Below are positions 54,307 to 62,433 of a DNA stretch of 64,000 nt, one piece after another; positions within the stretch are counted from its first letter, which is position 1, and each line of letters begins with the position of its first letter. The notes under the pieces were generated by a model. That model did no database searches. It saw nothing but the letters and a program-made list of their open reading frames with translations, and had not been told where the DNA came from. The stretch is taken from assembly GCA_015056625.1 (NCBI GenBank), contig SVFY01000015.1, forward strand, positions 1-64,000, given 5' to 3'. Source of the DNA: Butyrivibrio sp. Its GTDB lineage: Bacteria; Bacillota; Clostridia; Lachnospirales; Lachnospiraceae. The position numbers and the translations under genes were made by a program.

Positions 54307-55221
54307 TTAAGGTTCGGCAGTATCAGAGTCTTCGCTAAGGACTTCCATCATTTCGCGGACCATCTCTTCATCCTTGAGCCTAAAGAGAATTTCAACACGT
54401 CTTGAAGCCTCCATGTCTATGGTTCCACTTGCAGTGTAGACGGGATTGCTATAGGAGCGCCCTGTTGCTGAAACTAAAGATCTCATTCCTTCAAGCTCTG
54501 ACTTTGTAAGTACTCCGCTCTTATCGCTAAGGCAGTACTCTGCCACAGCTAAAGCTCTTTTCTGAGACAGCTGAAGGTTATACATGTATGTTCCTTCGGT
54601 GTCTGTATGGCCTTCTATTATGATCTCTGAAATATTATCTTTGTATTTTGAACTTAAAAGAATATCCGCATACCTTGGCAGGAACTGCTCAAGGAACTCT
54701 TCTCCTGTTGGCTTTATGACTGCCTTTCCGTAGTCAAACAAAATACTTGAGTCAAAGGTAATGGCGCCTGTCTTTTCATCAACTGAAACCTTAAGGTCAG
54801 AGTCTCCAAACTCCCTGGAAAGGTCTTTTACAAGTTCCTTCCTGATTCCAATAAGGTCGTCAAGCTTTTGCTGCTGCTCGCTCATGACAGCTTCAAGCTT
54901 ATTTAAAAGCTCATGCTGCTCCTTTAAAGTCTCTTCCTGGATAGCTATCTTTTCGCCCTGTTCTGTAAGGGCCTCTTCCTGGGCATTGAGCTGCTTTTGT
55001 TGATTGGAGACTATTTCTCTCTCCTTATCAAGGGCAGCAGCAGAAACCTTTAGCTCCTCTTCTTTACCAGCAAGAGCCAGTTCCTTTTCATCGTAGTTGA
55101 TGCTGGCGTGGAGCATAGTAAAGGCGATTATCAGAACAAATGTAAGCAGTAGTCCCGCCATCATGTCAGAGTAAGAAAGCCAGTATGTAGTTTCTTCACT
55201 TCTATTATTTCTATGTCTCAT
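54307..55221 (-). CDS. MotB/ZorB-like OmpA-domain protein
   Basis: 304 residues. A short N-terminal tail leads into one membrane helix with the ion-channel Asp (TTYWLSYSDMMAGLLLTFVL, Asp near residue 19), then ~85 residues of coiled coil (EKELALAGKEEELKVSAAAL onward) and a C-terminal OmpA/MotB peptidoglycan-binding domain (IIIEGHTDTEGTYMYNLQLS, LSQKRALAVAEYCL). The YSDMMAGLL pattern is closer to the ZorB type than to flagellar MotB. Partner of the upstream MotA-like gene. No flagellar genes and no Zorya effector (ZorC, D, E or F) lie nearby; groES follows. Confidence 0.8.
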   Translation of the reverse strand: MRHRNNRSEETTYWLSYSDMMAGLLLTFVLIIAFTMLHASINYDEKELALAGKEEELKVSAAALDKEREIVSNQQKQLNAQEEALTEQGEKIAIQEETLKEQHELLNKLEAVMSEQQQKLDDLIGIRKELVKDLSREFGDSDLKVSVDEKTGAITFDSSILFDYGKAVIKPTGEEFLEQFLPRYADILLSSKYKDNISEIIIEGHTDTEGTYMYNLQLSQKRALAVAEYCLSDKSGVLTKSELEGMRSLVSATGRSYSNPVYTASGTIDMEASRRVEILFRLKDEEMVREMMEVLSEDSDTAEP

Positions 55222-55252
55222 GTTCTTTAGTTGTTCCTTCCAGAATAAAAAG

Positions 55253-56458
55253 TTACTTATTTACCATAGAAGCAATCTGTGCCTCAAGGGTTCTTACTTC
55301 CTTGACATACTTGGACACAGATTCTGATACGTCCTTAAGCTGTTTTGTGACATTCTCCATTTCGTTTACTGCCTTCACCATGCCATCTGCTGCAACAGCA
55401 TTCTTTTCATACATTTCCTTAAGCTGGTGCTCATTGGCCTCCTGAACATACATGGTCTGACTGACAACCTTGGACAAGTCTGAAAATGAGTTTCCAAGGG
55501 TTTTATTCATCTCTGTTATGAAGTTTTCAACTACCCTTTCAAGCTGGTCCATCTGGTTTCTTGTGGCCATCCTTGAGAAGCTGTCTATGGTGCTGTCAAG
55601 GTGATCAAACTGCGGCTCAAGATAAGTTTTAAGTCCCTCAGGAAGCTCATGGGTAAGAGCGTTTGTAAGCTCGGTTATGGCTTTGGTCTGCTGTGACTGC
55701 AGCTCCATCATCCTGTTTACTCCAAGCTTATCTGTGTCAGGAAGCACATATTTCTTGAAGTTTCTTATGAAGTAATTAAGAGCATTTTCAGCATCATCGA
55801 GTCTTCTTTTATATACGTAGTTAAAGACCAGTGAGAACACCATTCCATAAATAGAGGTGTGGAATGCAACCTTTATACCATTCATAAGGGGCTCTATGCT
55901 GCCTGTTATCTCTGCAGTTGTACCGGTGTTAAAGCTCTGAAGTCCAAGGGAGAGCCCCACAAAGGTTCCAAGGATTCCAAGACCTGTCATAACTCCAGGC
56001 ACCTGAGAAAGTCTTTCCCTGTGAATGACGCTGTCGATGAGGTCATAGCCTATAAAGTCCTCTATGTCGCACTTATAGTACACATCTCCGCTTCCCGATA
56101 TCCTGGAAAGCTCAAGCTTATAGTCCTTAAAGCGCCGAAGGAGTCTTTTATCTTCAAAGATATCATCCTTGTTGTTTATATACTGATCCCACAGATAGCT
56201 GTGGGAAGTCTTGGCATCCTCCTCAAAGCGCTGCGCTACTTCAATTAAGTCTGCAGTCATTGAGGCCGTTGGAAGCAGGCTTCCAAACACGCAGGATGCA
56301 AAGATGATACCAGCTATCACAAGCATGGTCACGTTCACGATAAGGTTTTCAAGGCCTCCAGCCTGGTTTTTTGAAAAGAACTGCAGGTAAATACACACTG
56401 CGCTCATTGCCAGATAAGTTATAAGGATCAGTATCTCATAGCCTCTTTTTCTACTCAT
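55253..56458 (-). CDS. MotA/TolQ/ZorA-like proton-channel protein
   Basis: 401 residues. Membrane helices near 8-24, 36-58, 145-165 and 185-205. The third contains SQVPGVMTGLGILGTFVGLS, the hallmark of MotA/ExbB/ZorA stators, and the fourth has VAFHTSIYGMVFSLVFNYVY. The C-terminal ~190 residues form a long helical tail (PQFDHLDSTIDSFSRMATRN onward; EMENVTKQLKDVSESVSKY), shorter than the tail of many ZorA proteins. With the next gene it should form a 5:2 ion-driven rotary motor. ATG 56458 with AAGGAG ahead is chosen; the longer frame begins within the promoter. Confidence 0.8.
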   Translation of the reverse strand: MSRKRGYEILILITYLAMSAVCIYLQFFSKNQAGGLENLIVNVTMLVIAGIIFASCVFGSLLPTASMTADLIEVAQRFEEDAKTSHSYLWDQYINNKDDIFEDKRLLRRFKDYKLELSRISGSGDVYYKCDIEDFIGYDLIDSVIHRERLSQVPGVMTGLGILGTFVGLSLGLQSFNTGTTAEITGSIEPLMNGIKVAFHTSIYGMVFSLVFNYVYKRRLDDAENALNYFIRNFKKYVLPDTDKLGVNRMMELQSQQTKAITELTNALTHELPEGLKTYLEPQFDHLDSTIDSFSRMATRNQMDQLERVVENFITEMNKTLGNSFSDLSKVVSQTMYVQEANEHQLKEMYEKNAVAADGMVKAVNEMENVTKQLKDVSESVSKYVKEVRTLEAQIASMVNK

Positions 56459-56493
56459 GATGTTGTATCTCCTTTTTGGGATATATATACACA

Positions 56494-56502
56494 ATTATAT
56501 CA
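56494..56502 (-). promoter_or_regulatory. Extended -10 promoter of motor pair
   Basis: The minus strand reads TGATATAAT, a perfect extended -10 (TGnTATAAT), about 36 bases ahead of the MotA-like start. No good -35 is visible, which fits an extended -10 promoter. Confidence 0.6.
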
Positions 56503-56545
56503 GATTGATAACTTTAAACCGACAAGTAATCTCTTAATAAATGAT

Positions 56546-56595
56546 AAAAAAAGTCCCGTACCTTCGTGAAGTAAGATTCACTAAGTACGGGACTT
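56546..56595 (-). terminator. Intrinsic terminator after small gene
   Basis: On the minus strand AAGTCCCGTAC pairs with GTACGGGACTT over a loop that can itself form GTGAA/TTCAC, followed by seven T. It separates the 145-residue gene from the motor pair. Confidence 0.92.
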
Positions 56596-56609
56596 AAAGT
56601 CTTTAATAT

Positions 56610-57047
56610 TCAGATTGTTGTATCCACTGAAACTGAAGGATCTGCAGCTGTAGTCTTATTAGCATCCTTGTCATACTGTCCAAGCTGATTATCCAGCCAG
56701 CTTGATTTATACTTGGAATACTTGTCAGTGGTATCTGCTGAAGCTGTAGTTGCTGCTTCTTTTGAAGTCTTCTTAAGGCTCTCTGACTTTTCACTAAAAT
56801 AGCTATCAAGGAAATCAGATTTAGAAGCAGAGCTCTTTTTTGAAGTAGTCGAAACCTCTCCTGTCGTTGTGGATCCAGTTTCTCTGTAGGCGTCAAGAGC
56901 TGCCTTGTTACCTACCTTTCCCACATAGGACTTCATAAGATTGCCATAAGCACCACTCTTAATGGTGTTGTAATCACCATAGAGACTGCTCATGCTGCTG
57001 TTAAGATCAAACTTCCCATTTAAACTGCTAAAAAAGTTTGTGCTCAC
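56610..57047 (-). CDS. Small Ser/Thr/Lys-rich protein, unknown
   Basis: 145 residues from GTG 57047, with AGGAGG ten bases ahead. The N-terminal ~50 residues (SSMSSLYGDYNTIKSGAYGN, LMKSYVGKVGNKAALDAYRE) may fold into a small helical domain. The rest is low-complexity Ser, Thr, Ala, Lys and Asp. No signal peptide, membrane segment or recognised family. It is monocistronic, with its own terminator and a structured leader. Confidence 0.6.
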   Translation of the reverse strand: MSTNFFSSLNGKFDLNSSMSSLYGDYNTIKSGAYGNLMKSYVGKVGNKAALDAYRETGSTTTGEVSTTSKKSSASKSDFLDSYFSEKSESLKKTSKEAATTASADTTDKYSKYKSSWLDNQLGQYDKDANKTTAADPSVSVDTTI

Positions 57048-57070
57048 CTAGCGTCACCTCCTTGATAAAA

Positions 57071-57141
57071 GCCTGCGCCGCAGGCACCAAAACATCCATG
57101 TCATGGCATAATAACGCATAATTTCTTGAGTAAATTATGCG
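57071..57141 (-). promoter_or_regulatory. Structured 5' leader of small gene
   Basis: On the minus strand, ahead of the 145-residue gene, CGCATAATTT pairs with AAATTATGCG over seven bases (57115-57141). Further downstream CCTGC/GCAGG forms a tight GC hairpin followed by TTTT (57071-57085), ending about ten bases before the ribosome site. The second hairpin looks like a weak terminator placed ahead of the gene, as in attenuation. Apart from this and the palindrome at 57197, the 313-bp gap holds nothing recognised. Confidence 0.5.
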
Positions 57142-57196
57142 GGAAAGTAAAGAGAAAAGCAATAAACTGAGTATTAAAACTTTATTAAGATGTGAC

Positions 57197-57358
57197 ACGG
57201 GGACGGACAAGACACGGGGACGGTTCTGCTGCGACAGGGGTGGACCATGGGGACGGGGTTAGTGGTTCATTGGGAGTCATCCCAATGAACCACTAACCCC
57301 GTCCCCATGGTCCACCCCTGTCGCAGCAGAACCGTCCCCGTGTCTTGTCCGTCCCCGT
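57197..57358. repeat. Long GGGGACGG palindrome, copy 3
   Basis: A perfect 79-bp inverted repeat (57197-57275 with 57280-57358) around a four-base centre GTCA. It begins ACGGGGACGGACAAGACACG and contains GGGGACGGTTCTGCTGCGAC, then GGACGGGGTTAGTGGTTCAT. Its inner 60 or so bases match the element at 35493-35626 except for a paired A-T to G-C change. It abuts the stop codon of the phosphoesterase gene at 57361. Confidence 0.95.
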
Positions 57359-57360
57359 AT

Positions 57361-58257
57361 TTACTCTTCTTCCTCCACTGGAATCTCTTTCCCATAGAGG
57401 TCTATCCTGTTTTCCTTAAGTGCAATTGCCCAATACTTTTCAGGAATATTAGGCCATTTTACTGACCCTCTTTCCTGCTCGCAGAGCCTCATGGCTCTAA
57501 GAAGCACTGTCTGGTTTAAGTCAATCCCAGTCCTTATAGTGTGCATTGTAACTGCAGCCCAGGCGGGAGCCATCTTGCAAAGCTCAGACTCCTTAAATTC
57601 CTTAAGGATCTCTTTTCTGTTGTAGTCAAGCTGTATGTACTCTTCTTCCCAGCCTCTGGTACTTCCATGAAGTATGCAGAACTGCGCCTTGCCATCGTGG
57701 TACCATGGAATTCCGATAGATCCGGGATTGACGCCCTTTTTGCCTCTGTAGACGTAGGTGTCCTGCACATGGTTGTGTCCGTGGAGCAAAAGCCCCGTTT
57801 TAAGGTGCGATAAGACCTTCTTGGTATTTCTTTTCTCCCTGAACATCAGCTCACTGGTGTTAGTAGGTGAACCATGGCAGTATTCAAACCCAGGGAACCC
57901 CTTCATCTCGTAAATCCCATAATTGGGAAGAGATTCAAAGAACTCAAAGTCCTTACCTGTAAGGTTTTCGTAAGTATAGAGAAGGGATCCACTTGCGGAC
58001 CCCTTTCTCCATCCTACTTCTCCGCTATTTTTGTAATTAAGCAGATATTCCTCTCTGTTACCTCTTATGATGTAGGTGTTAAAGTACTGCTTGAGTACAT
58101 ATATCTTTTCAAGAGTCTTCTGTGGGTTGGGACAATCTGTTACATAGTCACCCAAGAGGACAAAGTTTGTTATCCCTCTTCCACATGCGTAATCAATCGC
58201 AGCCTGCAAAGCTGAATGATTGCCATGGATATCGGAAAACACTGCAAAATCGGCCAT
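57361..58257 (-). CDS. Metallophosphoesterase (ApaH/PrpE-like fold)
   Basis: 298 residues. Calcineurin-like metal sites: FAVFSDIHGNHSAL, VLLGDYVTDCPNP, IIRGNREEYLLN (GNRE in place of GNHE) and LLLHGHNHVQDTYV. No signal or membrane segment, so cytosolic. The C-terminal ~100 residues form a helical extension. Substrate unknown; relatives act on nucleotides or phosphoproteins. It follows the SPFH gene by 14 bases and may belong to that operon. Confidence 0.88.
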   Translation of the reverse strand: MADFAVFSDIHGNHSALQAAIDYACGRGITNFVLLGDYVTDCPNPQKTLEKIYVLKQYFNTYIIRGNREEYLLNYKNSGEVGWRKGSASGSLLYTYENLTGKDFEFFESLPNYGIYEMKGFPGFEYCHGSPTNTSELMFREKRNTKKVLSHLKTGLLLHGHNHVQDTYVYRGKKGVNPGSIGIPWYHDGKAQFCILHGSTRGWEEEYIQLDYNRKEILKEFKESELCKMAPAWAAVTMHTIRTGIDLNQTVLLRAMRLCEQERGSVKWPNIPEKYWAIALKENRIDLYGKEIPVEEEE

Positions 58258-58271
58258 ATAAAGGCTCCTTA

Positions 58272-59195
58272 TTATGACTTAACAACTTCCTTGATTGACT
58301 CTGCAAGTCCAGCGATTCCCTGGATGTTTGAAGGAACGATGATCTTGGTAGCCTGACCATTAGCTGCCTTCTCAAATGCCTCAAGGCTCTTGAGTGTGAG
58401 AACTGACTCGTCAGCACCTGCCTCCTTGAGCATTGTGATACCTTCAGCGTTAGCCTTCTGAATGCTCTTGATAGCTTCAGCCTGACCTTCAGCCTCTCTG
58501 ATCCTCTTTTCTCTCTCAGCCTCAGCTCTAAGGATTGTTGCCTGCTTGTCAGCTTCTGCCTGGAGGATCTTACTCTGCTTCTCACCTTCTGCAACAGTGA
58601 TCTGGCTCTGCTTCTCACCTTCTGCAAAGAGGATCTTTTCTCTCTTTTCACGCTCAGCCTTCATCTGCTTCTCCATGGCGTCACGGATCTGCTCAGGAGG
58701 ATTGATGTTCTTAAGCTCTACTCTGGTGATCTTGATGCCCCATGGATCTGTAGCGATATCAAGGGCGTCCTGCATCTGTGCATTGATCTGATCTCTTGAT
58801 GTAAGAGTCTCATCCAGTGTAAGTGAACCAATTACGTTACGAAGTGTTGTTGCTGTCAGGTTCTCAATAGCTCCGATAGGATTTCTTACGCCGTATGCAT
58901 ATGCCTTGGGGTCAGATATTCTGAAGAATACGATGGAGTCGATCTGCATGGTTACGTTATCCTGCGTGATAACAGGCTGAGGCGGGAAATCACAATACTG
59001 CTCTTTAAGATCAACCTGTCTTGCTACTCTGTCAATGAATGGGATCTTAAAGTGAAGTCCAACATCCCATGTCTCCTTATATGCTCCCAGCTCCTCAATA
59101 ACATAAGAATGTGCCTGTGGAACGATCTTGATGTTTGAAGCCAGTAAAATGATTACTAAGATGATAAATACTACTGCAATAATTCCAGCTGTCAT
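58272..59195 (-). CDS. SPFH/stomatin-family membrane protein
   Basis: 307 residues. An N-terminal membrane helix (IIAVVFIILVIILLASNI) leads into an SPFH/PHB domain (IVPQAHSYVIEELGAY, YCDFPPQPVITQDNVTM, ATTLRNVIGSLTLDETL), then a long charged coiled coil made of four near-repeats of AEGEKQSQITV/AEADKQATILR type, and a Gly/Ala-rich end. Family members (QmcA, stomatin) organise membrane microdomains and often pair with NfeD. The ATG follows the nfeD stop codon directly. Confidence 0.93.
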   Translation of the reverse strand: MTAGIIAVVFIILVIILLASNIKIVPQAHSYVIEELGAYKETWDVGLHFKIPFIDRVARQVDLKEQYCDFPPQPVITQDNVTMQIDSIVFFRISDPKAYAYGVRNPIGAIENLTATTLRNVIGSLTLDETLTSRDQINAQMQDALDIATDPWGIKITRVELKNINPPEQIRDAMEKQMKAEREKREKILFAEGEKQSQITVAEGEKQSKILQAEADKQATILRAEAEREKRIREAEGQAEAIKSIQKANAEGITMLKEAGADESVLTLKSLEAFEKAANGQATKIIVPSNIQGIAGLAESIKEVVKS

Positions 59196-59639
59196 TTATA
59201 TTTCCTCTCTTTCAACAATAAGTTTTGCTCCTCGGACCTCTACTACCTTAACAGTCTCTCCTTGGCGGATAATGATATTGTCCATTGAAGATACTGCGAT
59301 CCAGGTAGAACCGTCCATATCGACCTTACCTGCGCCATGCAGATTGTCAATGTCAGTCTTGGCAATAAGTTTCCTTCCAACATAGGCATCAATATTAGTT
59401 TTCTTGAGCCTGTTGTTGAAGTGCCTGGTTGCTATTGGCCTTATAAGGACCAGTATCACAACTGACACCACAAGGAACGCAGCTATCTGCACCGATAGTG
59501 GTGCGCCAATAAGAGCCAGCACAAAAGCCACGGCTGCTCCAGCTGCAAACCATATGGTAACAAGTCCCATGGTGAAAATCTCTGCTACAGATAAAGCGAC
59601 AGTGATGATAAGCCAAATCAGGCTTTCTGAGATTTCCAT
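59196..59639 (-). CDS. NfeD-like membrane protein
   Basis: 147 residues. Membrane helices lie in the first ~70 residues (LIWLIITVALSVAEIFTMGL, ALIGAPLSVQIAAFLVVSVV), and an OB-fold domain follows (YVGRKLIAKTDIDNLHGAGK, VDMDGSTWIAVSS). This short NfeD form commonly pairs with an SPFH partner. AAGGAGG precedes ATG 59639; the longer frame begins inside the -10 element and is rejected. Confidence 0.92.
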   Translation of the reverse strand: MEISESLIWLIITVALSVAEIFTMGLVTIWFAAGAAVAFVLALIGAPLSVQIAAFLVVSVVILVLIRPIATRHFNNRLKKTNIDAYVGRKLIAKTDIDNLHGAGKVDMDGSTWIAVSSMDNIIIRQGETVKVVEVRGAKLIVEREEI

Positions 59640-59667
59640 ACACTTTCCTCCTTTTCCCCTGAAGACC

Positions 59668-59696
59668 ATTATACAGGATTCTTCGCCTTTTCGAAA
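59668..59696 (-). promoter_or_regulatory. nfeD-SPFH promoter
   Basis: On the minus strand a perfect TATAAT (59668-59673) has TTTCGA (59691-59696) 17 bases upstream. The -35 is weak. It lies 29 bases ahead of the NfeD-like start. Confidence 0.6.
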
Positions 59697-59888
59697 GATT
59701 TAGTCATCTCTGTTAGCCTTCATGTCTGTATACTCCAGTTTTCAAAAAAGTTTATTGTCTTTTCATAAATAAATACACCTGTGAACATAACCAGTCAAAT
59801 ATTCTGTGATAATATATAATAGTATATATTTTATCGTCATGTCGTACTAGCTTTTTTTCTGTTACATCGCTGAAAAAGGTGAAAAAAT

Positions 59889-61334
59889 ATGGAAAAATTA
59901 ACTTACGAATATCTAAAGGGAATTTCAAACCTCTCACCAATTGCCTGTGCCATTCTTTCAGTTCAGAAAAAACCCGACGGAAGCTGCGGCGAAATAAGAT
60001 TCTTTGCCATCAACGATGTGTTTAAAAAGAATTACTATGACCTGTTTGCTGAAAACGAGGCCGGTGACAAACCAGGATTTGATGACTTTGAAAAGACCAT
60101 AGAGGGTATGCTCTATACAGCCCACCTTCCAAAAGAGCCTAATTTTGAGGACATCTGCTTTAAATGTGCCTGGGGCGGAGAATTCATAAACACCTATGTG
60201 GACACCACCAAAATGTATGGATTCTGGACTCAGGATATCATGTATCCAATTGTTGGCGAATCAGACAGACCTGATATCCGCTACTGTTCTTTTAACTATA
60301 CTTTAAATAAAGAGATGGATACCGGTAAGTTTGCCACTGTTTCTCCTGACATTGCAAGCTTTGTCATAAAAGCCTGTCTTGAGCTTAGAGGAGACAATGA
60401 CTTTAAGACCAGTATGCAAAAGGTCTGCGGCGATATCCGAAAATTCTCAGATGGATATGCCTGCAGCATCCTTACCATAGACAAGGATTTTCGTACGTTT
60501 AATGTAATATGTGGAGATGTTCGTAATCACGAGCTTGATATCAAAAAGGTCTTCTCAGAGTTCCCTTATGAGATTGTCGAAAGCTGGGAATACGTTCTTG
60601 CCGAAACCAATATAATCATCATCAAAGATGCCAATGACATGAACTTTATTGAGACTAAAGCTCCTGAATGGGTAAAGACCTTAAGAGATTACAACGTCGA
60701 GAGCCTGTGCCTTGTTCCATTCATACATCGAAAAGAGATCCTTGGATATCTCTATATCACAAACTTTGATGTAGCACATATCAGCAGGGTAAAAGAGACT
60801 TTGGAACTGGTATCCTTCTTCCTTACTGCGGAGGTTGCAAACCACCTGTTCCTTGAAAGGCTTGAGTATCTTAGTAACGTAGACATGCTGACAGGTGTTT
60901 ACAACCGTAACTGCATGAACATCAACGTTGATGAGCTGTCTCTTAAGCTGGAGTTTAATCCTAAGCCATTTAGTGTTGCGTTCTGCGACCTTAATGGTCT
61001 TAAGACAATTAATGACAATGGAGGCCATGACACTGGCGACAAGCTCCTTGTGTATGCGGCTGAAGTTCTTAAGGAAGTATTTACAGACGACAAGATATTC
61101 AGAGCTGGCGGCGATGAATTTACTATCATCTCCTTCAGCCCCAAGTTTGAATTTGAAGAAAAGATAAAGCTCCTTAGAGAAAAGGCCTGCGATCCGGAAT
61201 GGCTGTACTTCGCCATCGGTTACTATCACGATGAGGATACTGGAAACTTAAGGCTTGCCATGAGATATGCAGACGAAGAAATGTACAAAGATAAGGATAA
61301 ATTCTACGAGAAGTATCCTGATAAACGCAGATAA
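59889..61334 (+). CDS. Diguanylate cyclase (PAS-GAF-GGDEF)
   Basis: 481 residues. An N-terminal PAS-like region (~10-120), a GAF-like domain (~165-315), and a C-terminal GGDEF domain whose active site RAGGDEF ends near residue 411. YLSNVDMLTGVYNRN marks the domain start. It should make cyclic di-GMP. The residues five before GGDEF read FTDD rather than RxxD, so the product-inhibition I-site appears to be lost. No signal or membrane segment. The ribosome site is AAAGGTG. The upstream 200 bases are very AT-rich and hold several TATAAT-like elements. Confidence 0.93.
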   Translation: MEKLTYEYLKGISNLSPIACAILSVQKKPDGSCGEIRFFAINDVFKKNYYDLFAENEAGDKPGFDDFEKTIEGMLYTAHLPKEPNFEDICFKCAWGGEFINTYVDTTKMYGFWTQDIMYPIVGESDRPDIRYCSFNYTLNKEMDTGKFATVSPDIASFVIKACLELRGDNDFKTSMQKVCGDIRKFSDGYACSILTIDKDFRTFNVICGDVRNHELDIKKVFSEFPYEIVESWEYVLAETNIIIIKDANDMNFIETKAPEWVKTLRDYNVESLCLVPFIHRKEILGYLYITNFDVAHISRVKETLELVSFFLTAEVANHLFLERLEYLSNVDMLTGVYNRNCMNINVDELSLKLEFNPKPFSVAFCDLNGLKTINDNGGHDTGDKLLVYAAEVLKEVFTDDKIFRAGGDEFTIISFSPKFEFEEKIKLLREKACDPEWLYFAIGYYHDEDTGNLRLAMRYADEEMYKDKDKFYEKYPDKRR

Positions 61335-61339
61335 AAATT

Positions 61340-61366
61340 AACGCCCTGGAATAGCTCCAGGGCGTT
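61340..61366. terminator. Bidirectional terminator
   Basis: An 11-bp perfect stem AACGCCCTGGA / TCCAGGGCGTT with a five-base loop lies between the convergent cyclase and GGGtGRT genes. The T-rich tail (TAATTTTTATC) is better on the minus strand. Confidence 0.88.
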
Positions 61367-61392
61367 ATTATTTCTAAGTAAAAAGCCGGGGA

Positions 61393-62412
61393 TTAAAACT
61401 TACCAGCCTTTGCAGCCTCTTCGATTGAAACGGCTGTTGAAACTGTCATACCAACCATAGGGTTGTTACCAGCGCCGATAAGACCCATCATCTCTACGTG
61501 TGCAGGAACTGATGAAGAACCAGCAAACTGCGCATCTGAGTGCATACGTCCCATAGTATCTGTCATACCATAGGAAGCTGGGCCAGCTGCCATGTTATCT
61601 GGGTGAAGTGTACGTCCTGTACCGCCGCCTGAAGCAACTGAGAAGTACTTCTTGCCAGCCTCTGTACGCTCCTTCTTGTAAGTACCAGCTACTGGATGCT
61701 GGAATCTTGTAGGATTGGTTGAGTTACCTGTGATAGATACGTCAACGTTCTCCTTCCACATGATAGCAACACCTTCCTGTACATCGTTAGCGCCGTAGCA
61801 GTTAACCTTTGCACGAGGTGAATTTGCATCCTTGGAATAGCACTTTCTGAATACTTCCTTAACTTCGCCTGTGTAGTAGTCATACTCTGTCTCTACATAT
61901 GTGAAGCCGTTGATACGTGAAATGATCTGAGCAGCATCCTTACCAAGACCGTTAAGGATAACTCTAAGAGGTTTCTGACGAACCTTGTTAGCTTTCTCTG
62001 CGATACCGATAGCACCCTCAGCTGCTGCGAATGACTCGTGACCAGCAAGGAATGCGAAGCACTCTGTATCCTCTTCAAGAAGCATCTTACCAAGGTTACC
62101 ATGTCCAAGACCTACCTTACGACGATCAGCAACTGATCCAGGAATACAGAAAGCCTGAAGTCCGATACCGATTGCTGCAGCAGCCTCAGAAGCCTTGCGG
62201 CAGTTCTTCTTGATTGCTATAGCTGCACCTACTGTGTAAGCCCACTTTGCGTTCTCAAAGCAGATAGGCTGGATGCCCTCAATAAGGCTGTATACATCAA
62301 TGCCAGCATTCATTGTGATTTCTTTACATTCTTCAATTGAAGAAATCCCATACTCCTTAAGGCAAGCCAGGATCTGGGGCTCTCTTCTTTCATATGATTC
62401 AAATAAAGCCAT
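61393..62412 (-). CDS. GGGtGRT protein
   Basis: 339 residues. The motif that names this family, SGGGTGRTLHPDNM, lies near residue 270. Other conserved-looking stretches include CGGATFD-free glycine-rich segments such as VGLGHGNLGKML, FLAGHESFAAAEGAIGI and TDTMGRMHSDAQFAGSSS. No signal, membrane segment or known catalytic motif is visible. The family is widespread in strict anaerobes and is typically found beside a NifU-like gene, as here (22-base gap). Function unknown; a metal- or cofactor-related role is inferred from the neighbour. Confidence 0.85.
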   Translation of the reverse strand: MALFESYERREPQILACLKEYGISSIEECKEITMNAGIDVYSLIEGIQPICFENAKWAYTVGAAIAIKKNCRKASEAAAAIGIGLQAFCIPGSVADRRKVGLGHGNLGKMLLEEDTECFAFLAGHESFAAAEGAIGIAEKANKVRQKPLRVILNGLGKDAAQIISRINGFTYVETEYDYYTGEVKEVFRKCYSKDANSPRAKVNCYGANDVQEGVAIMWKENVDVSITGNSTNPTRFQHPVAGTYKKERTEAGKKYFSVASGGGTGRTLHPDNMAAGPASYGMTDTMGRMHSDAQFAGSSSVPAHVEMMGLIGAGNNPMVGMTVSTAVSIEEAAKAGKF

Positions 62413-62433
62413 TTTATTATTCCTCCTTACCTA

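Noticed and set aside
54307-56458. A complete Zorya defence system
   Set aside because: Only ZorA/ZorB-like genes are present. The next genes are groES/groEL on one side and a small unrelated unit on the other; no helicase, nuclease or ZorC-type gene follows.
54307-56458. Flagellar MotA/MotB stator
   Set aside because: The signature stretches, long MotA tail and long MotB coiled coil differ from flagellar stators, and no flagellar gene is nearby. The distant chemoreceptor gene is not evidence enough.
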